Shown: positions 34,185-43,824 of the stretch, piece after piece
How positions within the stretch are numbered: position 1 is the first letter of the stretch
How the letters are laid out: the number at the start of each line of letters is the position of its first letter
DNA from: Akanthomyces muscarius
Lineage: Eukaryota > Ascomycota > Sordariomycetes > Hypocreales > Cordycipitaceae
Reading direction: 5' to 3'
Assembly: GCF_028009165.1 (NCBI RefSeq)
Contig: NC_079241.1
Span: forward strand, 6,944,001 to 7,008,000
DNA: 64,000 nt
Program-made: the position numbers and the translations under genes
The notes under the pieces: model-generated
What the model was told of the DNA's origin: nothing
The model's input: only the letters and a program-made list of their open reading frames with translations
The model's database searches: none

Positions 34185-34634
34185 ATGCCATCTCAAGACG
34201 ACAACAAAGGCCACGAGCCTACGGAACCTGAGACATTCGCATCGGAAAGCCGTCTTGAGACCGAAGTCCAATCTCGCATTCCCTCGTCCCCCCAGCCTCC
34301 TGCGACCATCCTCGGCGGTGGGCAAGGAAGCGGCGGTGGACAGGGTGGTGGTGGAGGGGGAGGCCGACGTCACAGAAACAACAGCAGTGGGCGCGAGTTT
34401 GAGGAGATTGACGAGGAGATTGACGAGGACGTCGAAGTGGAAGGTGGCGGCGGCGGTACAGAGCACGACAGCGCGGGAGGGCAGGGCGGGCGCATGCGTC
34501 GCCGGACCTATATCAAGCGCAAAATCAGACGGTCCAAGAGGTCTAATGGCGATGATGACAAAGAGGAGGGAGGAGGGAGCGGAAGTGGACAAGGTGGTGG
34601 GAGAGGGCAATGGCAGCCGCCGTCGAAATTGTAA
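34185..34634 (+). CDS. Small Gly-rich, acidic/basic hypothetical protein
   Basis: 149-aa open frame from the ATG at 34185. Glycine/serine-rich blocks alternate with an acidic stretch (FEEIDEEIDEDVEVE) and a basic one (RRRTYIKRKIRRSKRS); the whole is likely disordered. No signal peptide or membrane helix. The charge pattern suggests nucleic-acid or chromatin contact, but that is a guess. The frame upstream is open without an ATG, so the start is the first ATG. It may be a real small gene or a chance open frame in G-rich DNA; the ordered acidic then basic blocks argue for a gene. Confidence 0.45.
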   Translation: MPSQDDNKGHEPTEPETFASESRLETEVQSRIPSSPQPPATILGGGQGSGGGQGGGGGGGRRHRNNSSGREFEEIDEEIDEDVEVEGGGGGTEHDSAGGQGGRMRRRTYIKRKIRRSKRSNGDDDKEEGGGSGSGQGGGRGQWQPPSKL

Positions 34635-35069
34635 CTAGACAGGATCATGTGCCGCATGACCAAGTCTCACCGAGGGCCTCCCGGCTGGATCAAATACATT
34701 GAATTAGCTGGGAAGAGTGCCGGCACGCAAAGGCCCGCCTAGGCATGGATAGAGGTATCACCAGTATGGCGGCGGCATGGGAGCTAACAGCGCTGAGCAC
34801 TCAGAACTTCTATTACTATGAACATATCATATAAATGAAACTAGGGCTCCGTGGCTCTTGGCTGATACGAGTGTAGGTTATAAGGCCTAGGATTATAGCT
34901 GTGACGATACCTATTCGCTAAACAGCAGAGTAGAAAAGATATTTGAGTCTATTCATTCATATATACATGTTATGTACTTGTAAATGGGGTATACAAGGCC
35001 TTTTTCAAGCCCGATTCTACAATGCAGCATCTCTACACTTGGTCATGCTATGCTATGCCATGCAACGCT
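34635..35069. other. Intergenic, A/T-richer 3' region
   Basis: Convergent 3' flanks of the small Gly-rich gene and the carrier gene, with several TAT/ATA runs near 34820-34990. No gene seen. Confidence 0.45.
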
Positions 35070-36515
35070 CTAATGCAGCTGAATATCGTACCCGTCCTTG
35101 GTGATGCGCACCTCGTCGGCGCCAAATCCGTACTTTCTGCGAATGAGCTCAAAAATGATGAGTCCGGCACTCGTGCTGGGCACCTGGCGGATCGCGTTCC
35201 ACCAAAAGCCCCGATACAGCCAGCGGTTCAGCGACACGCCCTCCGCGGCGGCTTCCGCGGCGCAGCCGGCCAGCGTTTCCTGGTAGGCGTGGTAGTAGGC
35301 CCGCATCATGCGGAAGCGCGGCACCTTCTTCTCGGGCTGCGAGGCGGCGGACGCGCGGTACCGCTCCGCCTTGGCGTCGAGCTCCTCGAGGTGGTCCCAG
35401 TGCTTGACCTGAAAGTGCGTGAGCGGGTGCAGGAAGAGCTGCTGCGTGAAGGAGGCGCTGATGCCGGCCGCGAGGAGAAACATGGGCTCGATGGCGTAGT
35501 GCGGCCGGATCGTGGTCGTCGGCGGCGCGTCCTCGGCCTCGTCGTCACTGGGGGATGCTGACGCTGCGCTGGCAGGGCGCTTCACGGCCAGCAGGTCGAC
35601 AATGTCCTTGCCGAGGCCGCCGTAGTACCACGTCACGAAGCGATAGTAGCCCTGCGCCTTGACGTACTCGAAGACGCTGAAGAAGACGGCCGAGCCCATG
35701 CTGTCCTTGGCAAAAGACAGGCCCCAGCCCGCAAAGATGCCGCGGAGGCCAATCTCGCGCAGCTTCTCGGCGCCGAAGCGCCACATGCTCTGGGGCTTGC
35801 CGCTGCCGTCGCCGCGCATCAGGTCCTTGTGGTCGAACCGCGCCTGCAGCGCGTCCAGCGGCGCGGCCACCACGCTCTGCAGGCCGCCCGCGAGGAAGCC
35901 CGCCGTGAAGGTGCTGCTCGGCGCCGGCGGCGGGTACACGCGCTTCGTCGCCCGGCCGCTGCCCTCGTGCAGCTGGCCGAGGATGTGCAGGTAGCTCGTG
36001 TAGAGCACCGCGCCGACGCCGACGTTGGCAATCAGCGGCGGCAGGATCTGGTGCGGGATGATGCCCCATCCCTCGTGCTTGATGGCCGACGTCAGCACGC
36101 CGGGTGTGGTGCTGCGCGCCCACAGCCACGACTGCTGCAGAAACGCCCGTATCTTGGTCTGCGGGGTGCTGCCCTCGACCGCGGCGGCCGCGCGCATGAG
36201 GGCCTCGGTGTGTGCATGGTGGATCGTCCGCGCGTAGGCGAGGTAGTCGACGCGGGTGCGGAAAAAGGCCTTGGCGGGCGCGCGAAAGTAAAAGGCGACG
36301 AGCTGCGCGCTCAGGGCCCGGACACCGGCGGCGGAGGCGGCGGTCGCGGCGTTGCTGCGCGGCGCGCGGTTCGGAAAGTCGTCGCTGTCGGGCGGGATGA
36401 CGGGCAGGATGCCGCTGCGGGAGTCGCCGGGGTCGAGGATCGGGTAATAGGGAGAGGGCGAGATGGAGGACGTGGAGGAGGAGGTGTGCCCGTCGTTGCT
36501 GCGCCCGGGGATCAT
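35070..36515 (-). CDS. Mitochondrial carrier family-like membrane protein
   Basis: Intronless 481-aa protein. The middle holds a recognisable carrier repeat: helix, then APLDALQARFDH (the P-x-[DE]-x2-x2-[KR] motif), then a loop with GLRGIFAGWG, and a following helix. Other repeats are weak, with a divergent HPLTHFQVKHW in the last third and long insertions. It therefore looks like a member of the divergent fungal carriers rather than a standard nucleotide or amino-acid exchanger. A Ser/Pro-rich N terminus of about 55 residues precedes the first helix. Likely inner or outer mitochondrial membrane; substrate unknown. Confidence 0.8.
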   Translation of the reverse strand: MIPGRSNDGHTSSSTSSISPSPYYPILDPGDSRSGILPVIPPDSDDFPNRAPRSNAATAASAAGVRALSAQLVAFYFRAPAKAFFRTRVDYLAYARTIHHAHTEALMRAAAAVEGSTPQTKIRAFLQQSWLWARSTTPGVLTSAIKHEGWGIIPHQILPPLIANVGVGAVLYTSYLHILGQLHEGSGRATKRVYPPPAPSSTFTAGFLAGGLQSVVAAPLDALQARFDHKDLMRGDGSGKPQSMWRFGAEKLREIGLRGIFAGWGLSFAKDSMGSAVFFSVFEYVKAQGYYRFVTWYYGGLGKDIVDLLAVKRPASAASASPSDDEAEDAPPTTTIRPHYAIEPMFLLAAGISASFTQQLFLHPLTHFQVKHWDHLEELDAKAERYRASAASQPEKKVPRFRMMRAYYHAYQETLAGCAAEAAAEGVSLNRWLYRGFWWNAIRQVPSTSAGLIIFELIRRKYGFGADEVRITKDGYDIQLH

Positions 36516-37231
36516 GGCGCTGGCAGCAGTCCCATCATGCGGAGAGAAATATCAAAGATGGGAAGAGGTCCGCCGTCTCTGCTGCTTGTGGGCAGAGAGA
36601 GAGAGAGAAGAGGTCTGAGAAAAAGATGCGTAATGGGAGCTCGACTGGTGGCTTGTCGATTTTCGGGCGTGATCGGTTTGATGTGGTTAGATGCGCTGGG
36701 CGGCCGCTCACGCAGGTACGGTCACGTGGAGATAACAGAATGACCACACTTGCGCAAATTGACAGAAAAATTGCATTCAAGGAAACTACTGTTTTGCTTT
36801 TGAGCCTTTCGGGTCTTCTATTTTTGGTACTGGCTTGCTGCGCCGTTGCACGGTGGCGGTTGCATCGTGCCCGGGCTATATCGGAGATATATAGCCCGGG
36901 CACGATGCAAGGCACACGCCATCCTAGATCTGTGAAACATCGGCCGAGACAACAGCCGCTTCGTCTATCTTGATGAGCTCAAGAGCCGTTTAAATCGCCG
37001 AAATGGTCAAGGGTTGTATCGAGTTAAACTCGGTCGCCATCAAAGAGCCCCATTCAGCACACGAATCACCAGAAGCCGACCGTTGAGCTTCACAGTCACG
37101 ATTGGTCAAGGCAGTAGTAGATGAGTAGAACTCGGGAATGTACTTCTATATCTAAATCTATCTTGGTATCGCTAAATCAGACATCTCTTGTCATTATTTT
37201 AATTCATTTCTATGCCTCAGAGCTGCCGCAT
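36516..37231. other. Intergenic with GA-rich tract and hairpin
   Basis: Upstream of the carrier gene. GAGAGAGAGAGAAGAG near 36597 and the inverted repeat at 36860-36910 (listed separately). No gene seen. The right part is the 3' flank of the hydroxylase gene. Confidence 0.5.
36860..36910. repeat. Perfect 22-bp inverted repeat with 7-nt spacer
   Basis: Left arm 36860-36881 (TTGCATCGTGCCCGGGCTAT then AT), spacer 36882-36888 (CGGAGAT), right arm 36889-36910, exactly complementary. Transcribed from either strand it would form a very stable stem-loop. It is not followed by a T-run and does not sit at a gene end, so a bacterial-type terminator is excluded; a transposon footprint or processed RNA hairpin is possible. 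Confidence 0.9.
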
Positions 37232-38296
37232 CTAAAAGAGCGGCATGGTCGCTGGCTTGCTGTAGTCGACATTGTCGGCCTTGGCCTCGATGCGGTCGGC
37301 GCAGGTGCCAAAGAGGCGATCCCAGACCCTGGTCTGCTTGCCGTAGTTGAAACTCTTCTTCCAGCCCCTGCGGTGGTGCAGGTCATGGTCCTCGAGCACA
37401 AGCTCCATGTCGAGGTAGGCGAGCAGCGGCGTGATGGGCGAGGGTACGTAGCCGTAGATGCGGAGGCCGCTGTGGCCGAAGATCTCCGAGTAGGTCACGT
37501 ACTCGAAGCACATCCACCACTCGTAAAAGTTGAGCTTCAGGCCGACAGCCCACAGCGTGACAAAGGTCAGGAACGGCACAATGACGATTTCCATAATCTC
37601 CTGCTCGTCGTCGGCGAAGCCCGAGTGCAGCGCCGTGGGGTGCTTGTTGAGGTGGTGCGTGCGGTGGTACTTCCACAGCCAGGGGACCTCGTGGCATGCG
37701 CGGTGGTAGATGTAGAAGAAGAAGTCGATGATGACGCCGTAGATGGTGAGCTTCAGGAAGAACGGCGCCCACGACTCGGCCTTGGTGAAGAAGTCGAGCG
37801 GCGACACGTTTGGCTGGTACGAAATCAGCGCCGCCATGACGATGCGGAAGCCGGCCGTCTTGTGCATCTCGCCAATGATCTTGCCGCCGCCCTCGTTCGG
37901 GATGCCGTCGCGGTCGGCGACGTCGCCGTCGAGGCAGCCGTAGATGTAGGTGAGCTTGCGCAGCATGCGCACCTCGCGGACGGCCGTCAGGACGTAGGCC
38001 GCGTTGTACAGCATCATGACGGCGAACTTGCTGAGCGGCTGGCCTGTGTAGGAGACGTAGGCCTGGTGCAGCAGCAGCGGGATGGCGGCGTAGACGATGA
38101 TGAAGAGGTGCTGCGACCACTGCGCCATAAAGGCCAGCTTGGCCGTCTTGGGGAAGACGGGCAGCGGCTTGCCTGGGATGACGGGCGAGACATCAACGGC
38201 GGTGATGAACTTTTGGTAGAAATTCCAGGTCGACGGGTCCTTGGTCTGCCAGTCGGCCTTCATGTTATGGGGGTTGTGCTCCTGCGCTAACCCCAT
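37232..38296 (-). CDS. Fatty acid hydroxylase/sterol desaturase-like membrane enzyme, copy 1
   Basis: Intronless 354-aa integral membrane di-iron enzyme of the fatty acid hydroxylase superfamily, which uses O2 to hydroxylate or desaturate lipids or sterols in the ER membrane. Histidine boxes are complete: H198-x3-H202 (HRACH), H211-x2-HH215 (HRTHH), H275 in GHSGLR and H304-x2-HH308 (HDLHH). Hydrophobic helices lie around 60-80, 95-110, 150-165, 180-197 and 235-255. The exact substrate cannot be inferred; the sequence is not an obvious Erg3 or Erg25. A second family member lies at 52.5-53.6 kb, similar throughout but clearly diverged. The start at 38296 gives a soluble N terminus of about 55 residues. 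Confidence 0.9.
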   Translation of the reverse strand: MGLAQEHNPHNMKADWQTKDPSTWNFYQKFITAVDVSPVIPGKPLPVFPKTAKLAFMAQWSQHLFIIVYAAIPLLLHQAYVSYTGQPLSKFAVMMLYNAAYVLTAVREVRMLRKLTYIYGCLDGDVADRDGIPNEGGGKIIGEMHKTAGFRIVMAALISYQPNVSPLDFFTKAESWAPFFLKLTIYGVIIDFFFYIYHRACHEVPWLWKYHRTHHLNKHPTALHSGFADDEQEIMEIVIVPFLTFVTLWAVGLKLNFYEWWMCFEYVTYSEIFGHSGLRIYGYVPSPITPLLAYLDMELVLEDHDLHHRRGWKKSFNYGKQTRVWDRLFGTCADRIEAKADNVDYSKPATMPLF

Positions 38297-40999
38297 GTTG
38301 GCGGTTTGTATGTGACTGTGTATATATCCAGGTTTTGCTTTTTCTTGAATGTCAAGGTCAAGACACTGGTGGAAAGCAGGATGTGAAAAAGATTAGATTA
38401 AAAAGTTATAAAGGCTATGTGAGATGGATGGGCATCCTGTCCTAGTAATATAGGGAAGCCCGGCTCGCAATGGCCACAGAGCCGAGGACTAACTCTTTGC
38501 ACCCCGCGCGTTGCCCCTGTTCAGACTACCGCCTTGGGAACGGAGAGCCGGGGAAACTGTGCGAGAAGACGAGCAGAGATGCGGGGAAGGGGTTAGGTGA
38601 ACTAATCATTTGCGCCTGGAGGCACCCAAGCAACCGGCGCAGCCGCTAACTAGCCAGTGGCTAAAATTGCTTAACTTTACTTAGTACTAGCAGTGGCGAA
38701 TAGTAACATACCTGGCCCATAAGCAGATGGGGTACGCGATGTGGGCGCGCATGTGATTGTGCTGGGCTTTGACTTTTTTTTCTCGTCAAAGCCTACTTCG
38801 AGCGAGTAATAAGGCAGCGAGTCAAAGCAAGGTGGGGGAGAGCCCCAGCCTTTTCAAACATTGAGAGCGGGAGCGCGGAGGAATTACTGGTAATAAGAGT
38901 AATAACTGCGAGAGGGGCGAGTTGCCACGAGTTACTCTGGGGAAGTTAAAGATTGTCTTGCATGTGATGGCGCAGCGGCTGGCCTGACTTGGGGGAAAAA
39001 GTGCGAAGATCCGGCTCCAGCCACGAGAGACCAATCTGGCACGTTCTTGGCGAATGCCGCCCAACCAGCCCGTGCGATGACGTGGGTGAATGTTTCAATG
39101 CTTGAACCTCATAGGCTATTTAAGCTTAACGATGCCTTTTTAGCATGTGGCCGTTGACGACGCCAGCACGTAACGACACAGCCCAACTGATTGGTTGCCG
39201 TTTGACTGAGCGGGGTAATTCGTCTATTGGTTTCGATCGCATCCTTTGTTATTTTACCAACTGCCAATAGAAAGCGAGTAACATTGGGTTGATTGGTGGA
39301 CTTGTCCCCAGGGAACGGGAGGACAGTGCTGTCGAGAGTCCGTTCAAGTGTAATCAACTCTTCACATGTTGCATGAAATAAGAATTCAACATTGTAATTG
39401 TGGCTCGTTGCAAAATGTCGGTAAGCCTTTGTGCCCGTGCTCGCAGTCCCTCACCCTACAGTCCATTTTGCTGAGGAATCAATGCAGTACAAGGAGCGAC
39501 AAAAATAGAGAGAAAGTAGAAGCAATTGGAATGCAATGCCAGGCACCCGAAATAGGAGCAACCAGAACAGGGATTGGTTCTGCCTGACCAATTGCAGCAA
39601 CAATAACAGTGGTCAACGAGTAAGCAAATTAGGACTGCTCGATAGCCCTGATCATGATGATCATTAAGGTACTAATTTTTTTCGTTTTAATAGCTCGTTG
39701 AACGCGAGGGCGCATAACCTTATGAGTGTCGGGGGGAGGCGGTCGGCGGGTAGGACGGGGAGCACGCAGGTGGTTCAATTCGGTCTATTGCTACGGATAG
39801 GCACTCCTCAGGCAGGGCAGGCTCTATGTACAAGACGTAGCTCAAAGAGCTACGATCACAAATCTACAGAGGATTCAGCTGCTGCCTGCCGTTAGCTCGA
39901 TGACGGTTTCTTTCACGGTTGATGGTTGTGTTCAAATTTCGGCCACAGCGTGCGGAATTTCTGGAATTCTTTGCAGTGTACAAGATGGCCAGGCGTCGTT
40001 ATTTTGCCGCATGTGCATTTCGTGTCGTCTTCGTGTCCCAGCCAGCGGTGATACCAGTCAAAGTCGCCGTGGCCGGACCGTGCTGCTAGTAGCGAGTGCA
40101 GCGTTTACCTATGAAGGTGTAGTTCAGCGGGACAGGTGATACTCGCCGTTTTTAGTCCCAACGCTTCGGAGCCCTATTGGCTGCATAGTCACCGGGCGTA
40201 ATAAACTTTTGGTTGGTTGGTACCTTGCCTGTTGCCGACTTTGTGCTTGCCCTATCTCTTAGTGTCTAGACCTGTCTATATGTGGAAGGCATATTTGTGG
40301 CTATCTGCTCGTCGAACATTGACCGCCGTGGCTTGCCCAAGTGATGTGGCCAGGTAAGTCCGGCCCTGTAACCGCGTGACCTTCTCCTTCTAATCCAAGA
40401 GTTATGCGTGCCAATCTGCCTGTCCGCCCACCAATGTCGCATCAAAGGCCCATAGCTTATAGTTTTCCTTGCGTACACAGGCTATCAGTTGCGTTCGTCA
40501 GCATGCCTACAGCGAGTAGGGTGCTCAAATGCGTTAGGGACTCTCTTCTGGGTCCCGTGCAGCCGAACGCGGAGGTAGCCCGGAATCTTCCTGCAGTAGA
40601 AAGATGGGTTGGCGATTTCTGGGGCCATTAGGGGCACTCCAATGTCGCCTGTGCTGGGTGAAATCTCTCGTGATATTCCGCAAAGATGCCGGGTTGTGAT
40701 CCTGCTTTCAGAAGATAGCCGAGCACACAGCCAGGAAGGCTGGATTCCGGGAGTTTCTTCAGCTCGGCGCTTAGTCCAAGCTTGAGGTACACCATTCTCT
40801 CAACCGATGGCCACCAAAGTCGGTAATCGACGTTACAAGTTATTGAATTGTAATGACCCCCTCCGGGGTATGCAACTTGGTGAGGTAAATGTTCGTTTAG
40901 TGCGAGTTCATGTACCAAAATCAAAGACTTGTGTTCTCCAAAATAAATCGCAATGATAGAATGTCTTCTTGAGTCTCTTTATAGGCTGACACAATCAAT
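38297..40999. other. Long intergenic region before the accessory segment
   Basis: About 2.7 kb with no convincing gene. A repeat copy at about 39735-39851 is shared with 54.2 kb. A possible coding fragment at 40628-40924 (minus) lacks an ATG and I could not assign it. Composition becomes more A/T-rich with distance from the hydroxylase gene. Confidence 0.45.
39735..39851 (+). repeat. LTR-like repeat, copy A
   Basis: About 117 bp that match 54200-54318 in the same orientation. Shared words include GACGGGGAGCAC, TCTATTGCTACGG, AGGGCAGGCTCTAT and AAGACGTAGCT(C/T)AAAGAGCT. A retrotransposon LTR is one explanation, because copy B contains TATATAAG at the equivalent place. Copy A lacks coding sequence around it. 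Confidence 0.65.
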
Positions 41000-42727
41000 T
41001 TACGCAGTTATGGAGAGGAATCTAGAAGACCCGTACAAGGCTTGAACGTCTACCAGCGCTTTCTTCAACACTTTTCCCATGGCACCGCGTGGAATAGTCT
41101 CGCAAAAGATTACTCCACCAGTTGGTGCCTTATGATGCGCTAGCTTCGATGCGACGAAGTCAACGACTTCCTGCGCAGTCAGCCTCGTATCCTTCTTTCG
41201 GACTATATAGGCCATGCACTCCCTGTCCCTGTTGTTGTCCCTCGCTTCCGTGGACGTGATAAAAGCCTCGGCCACCGACCCGTGTTTCAGCAGCTCATTT
41301 TCGACTTCTCGAGGAGAGACCTCTTCGTAGTTGACTTTGAAGATCTCTTTAAAGCGACCCGTGATGAATAGTTCACTGGCAGTAGGATGAAAGCAGCCTT
41401 TATCTCCTGTGCGGAACCAGCCGCGCTCCCCAGGGAGGAAGGCCGATTCATTCGCGGCAGGGGCTTGGTAGTATCCGTTAAAAGTTGATGCGCTACGTAC
41501 ACAGATCTCTCCGGAACTGCCGGCAGTAACCGCTTCAAATGTCGCAGGGTTTACAATCCTGATTTCAGCTGATTAGCGATCGATATACCACCCATCATGT
41601 AGTCCAGGGGCCAGGTTTACTTCACTTCGACGTCAGACCAAGGAACGCCAACACAGCCCTCGCTCCACTTCTCGTCAATAGGAGCTGAGGCGACCCGTAA
41701 TGATTCTGTACAGCCGTACGTGATCCAAAGGGATGCTTCGCTTGGTAGCATATTCTTGAACGCTCTCACAAGATCAGCACTAGTGGGGGAGCCACCAAAT
41801 CGGACATGTCGCAGCGATTTCAGGGCGGCAGTTGCATTGGCCAAGCCATCTGTGTTTCCCACGACTTCCTCCATGATTCGCGGCGTCAGCATAGCTCTTG
41901 TGATCTTCAAAGAGCCTATCATATCCACGATTGTACTCGCGTCAGTCAGTTTGGAGACGTAGAGCGGACCAGCGCCAGAGAGAGCCCCGCAGTGTGAGAC
42001 AAGACCGGAGGCATGATACATGCCGATGGTCTGTAAGGTTCTTTCCTTGTTTGAGGATGTCTGTGCCATGACGTAGCTCATTCTATCAAGTTGTACTGTA
42101 TGAGAGACTTGCGCCGACTTGACTGCTCCAGTTGTTCCGCTCGTGAACAATTGATGTGAGATTTGGGCTTTTGGATCCTTGCCCTGGTTTGCATTCTGGA
42201 AAAGGCTCTCATCCGCATCATTGATCAACTTGCTGAAGCCCTGCTGAGACCCTGTGTATGGCTCCAGGCCGGGAGGATCAAATACCATCACCCTCTCAGC
42301 CGGGAAACCTATGCTGTCAGCTGTCACCATTACCAGTTCCAAGAATTCTGGCGCTACAAAGAGCCATTTGAGCCCTGCTGCCGTAATCGCTGTTGCTAGC
42401 TCAGTCGGCTTGACAAAGGTTGGGATACCAGCAAAGGTCGCCCCGGCTGCGATGGCACCGTCTCCAAGTAAGTAATAATATATGTCGTTGTAACTGAGAA
42501 GACCGACAGCTTCCTGATCTGCCAGTCCAACTTTGCGTAGCCCAACAGCGGTGCGTTTCACTGTGGATATGTATTCCAGCCATAATATACACCGGCTAGG
42601 TCGGGTGGCGTCCAGCAAGATCTGGCATATGGTAAGTATTTGGACTAGAAAGGGGGTAGTTTGAAGTCAGTACCGGTGAATACGGGTCCTTTGGGGAACT
42701 AGCAAAGACATGTGCTGTGTAATTCAT
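41000..42727 (-). pseudogene. Acyl-CoA ligase (ANL/4-coumarate-CoA ligase-like), frameshifted near start
   Basis: Adenylate-forming enzyme of the ANL superfamily; intact members activate carboxylic acids as acyl-AMP and transfer them to CoA. From the ATG at 42727 the frame reads MNYTAHVFASSP...TYH and then slips: family-like sequence resumes one base later at about 42628 (CQILLDATRPSR). The rest is well preserved over an intron 41559-41620: P-loop TSGTTGAVKSAQ, LVSHCGAL, YGCTES, the hinge GRFKEIFKVNYEEVSPREVE and the C-terminal catalytic lysine in GAMGKVLKKAL. So one single-base change separates the N terminus from an otherwise complete enzyme. A sequencing error or an unusual short intron cannot be excluded. 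Neighbours upstream are transporters, so a small metabolic locus is likely. Confidence 0.75.
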
Positions 42728-42819
42728 CGTGGGATTTGCGCATGAAAGAGTGCTCTAATTCTCTGCAAAATCTTGTATGTGAGCTTGATAATGGGGTGCA
42801 AGCCCGGTTTTAAAGCATC

Positions 42820-43385
42820 TACGAGCCGCCGATGCCTGGGCGTTTTATTGCCACTGATGGCCGAGGCATATTCCTGGGGCCTTGACCTATACCGTTTTAA
42901 TCGATTTGTGGAAGGAGGGTCTATTATCGTGACTTATTAGGCTGTTGACATTTTAGTGGATCTCTATCGTATGTTTTAGCTCCTTCAGGCAATTACGTGC
43001 TGCTATGTGTGCCGAAGCTAGCATGATTCCAACCCTTGTCATGTAGTGGCTCGAAAGGGTGCTTGTACAAGAAGCAAGGCAGGCAGGGGAGGCACCACAA
43101 CGTTCGCTATGCTACCTTCTTCACAGTGGTTTTCACCACTCAAGAGAGAGGACCACTGTAAAAACTTGAAACCTAGCGCAAACTTGAGTGCTGCTGAATC
43201 ATGTGCGAGGTCATGTTGCAGCAGATAGTGTAGCATTGTTTGCACGGTCCCTCACTCGCGCAACGATCCCCATCTCTTGCAGCCACATTTTCCACGTGGT
43301 TGAGGGCAGTCTAGTGTGGGCTAAAGATTTGTCGGGCCGAGATACATCACGCCAGCCGCATCGTTTGCCTCAAAAATGAAGTGAA
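42820..43385 (+). repeat. Inverted repeat pair, left copy (about 0.55 kb)
   Basis: Matches 48715-49140 in reverse complement along most of its length, at an estimated three-quarters identity with indels. Landmarks: GAGGCATATTCCTG, TCGATTT, AGGAGGGT, TTTAGTGGATCTCT, AAGCTAGCAT, CTCGAAAGGGT, TTGTACAAGAAG and GCTAAAGATTTGTCGG. Most differences I checked are C/T or G/A changes. It lies immediately upstream of the ligase gene. Confidence 0.8.
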
Positions 43386-43486
43386 ATCAATGCCATGAAA
43401 ATGACCTACAAATCCGGTTCCTCTTGATACGTGGTATCATCTTCTCGGGTGGATGTCGGCCTTACGAAGCCGAGAACAGACCACCA

Positions 43487-43508
43487 CTCGGTTATCACTC
43501 TAACCGAG
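43487..43508. promoter_or_regulatory. Palindromic CGG-N12-CCG site upstream of MFS gene
   Basis: CTCGGTTATCACTCTAACCGAG has 8-bp arms and inverted CGG triplets 12 bases apart, the layout bound by many Zn2Cys6 dimers. It lies about 320 bp upstream of the MFS start. No matching regulator is in this locus; chance is possible. Confidence 0.35.
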
Positions 43509-43824
43509 ATATTGCTATGTTCATCGTAGGCGTTGAAACTGATTCCATTGGTAAGATACAGAACATATCTAGGAGGGCATTCTTTTTCCGTTGTTTAGAC
43601 AACACCATATTAAAGTTCCCCGCATGAATTCCTCAAGTCCCGTAAAGTAACCTCATCTCCAAACTTAGTTCAGCAGGTCATGGTTACTTATGCTTAGTTT
43701 TAGTTCACTAGCATAAATAGTCACCTGCTATACTAACCTACCTTTGTCCTTTTTTGTGGCTTCACTTAATTTCTTCATTTGCGTCTATCAGTTCCCACGG
43801 AAACCTCTACGTTATATCAGTGAA

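Noticed and set aside
36597..36612. GA-repeat as a functional element
   Set aside because: Simple purine run common in fungal leaders; nothing specific.
40628..40924. 98-codon minus-strand frame downstream of the ligase
   Set aside because: No ATG and no recognisable family; could be a fragment but cannot be supported.
42645..42711. ATG at 42711 plus a 39-nt intron as an alternative 5' end for the ligase
   Set aside because: The intron would be shorter than usual in filamentous fungi, and the ATG at 42727 gives a family-like N terminus with a single frameshift.
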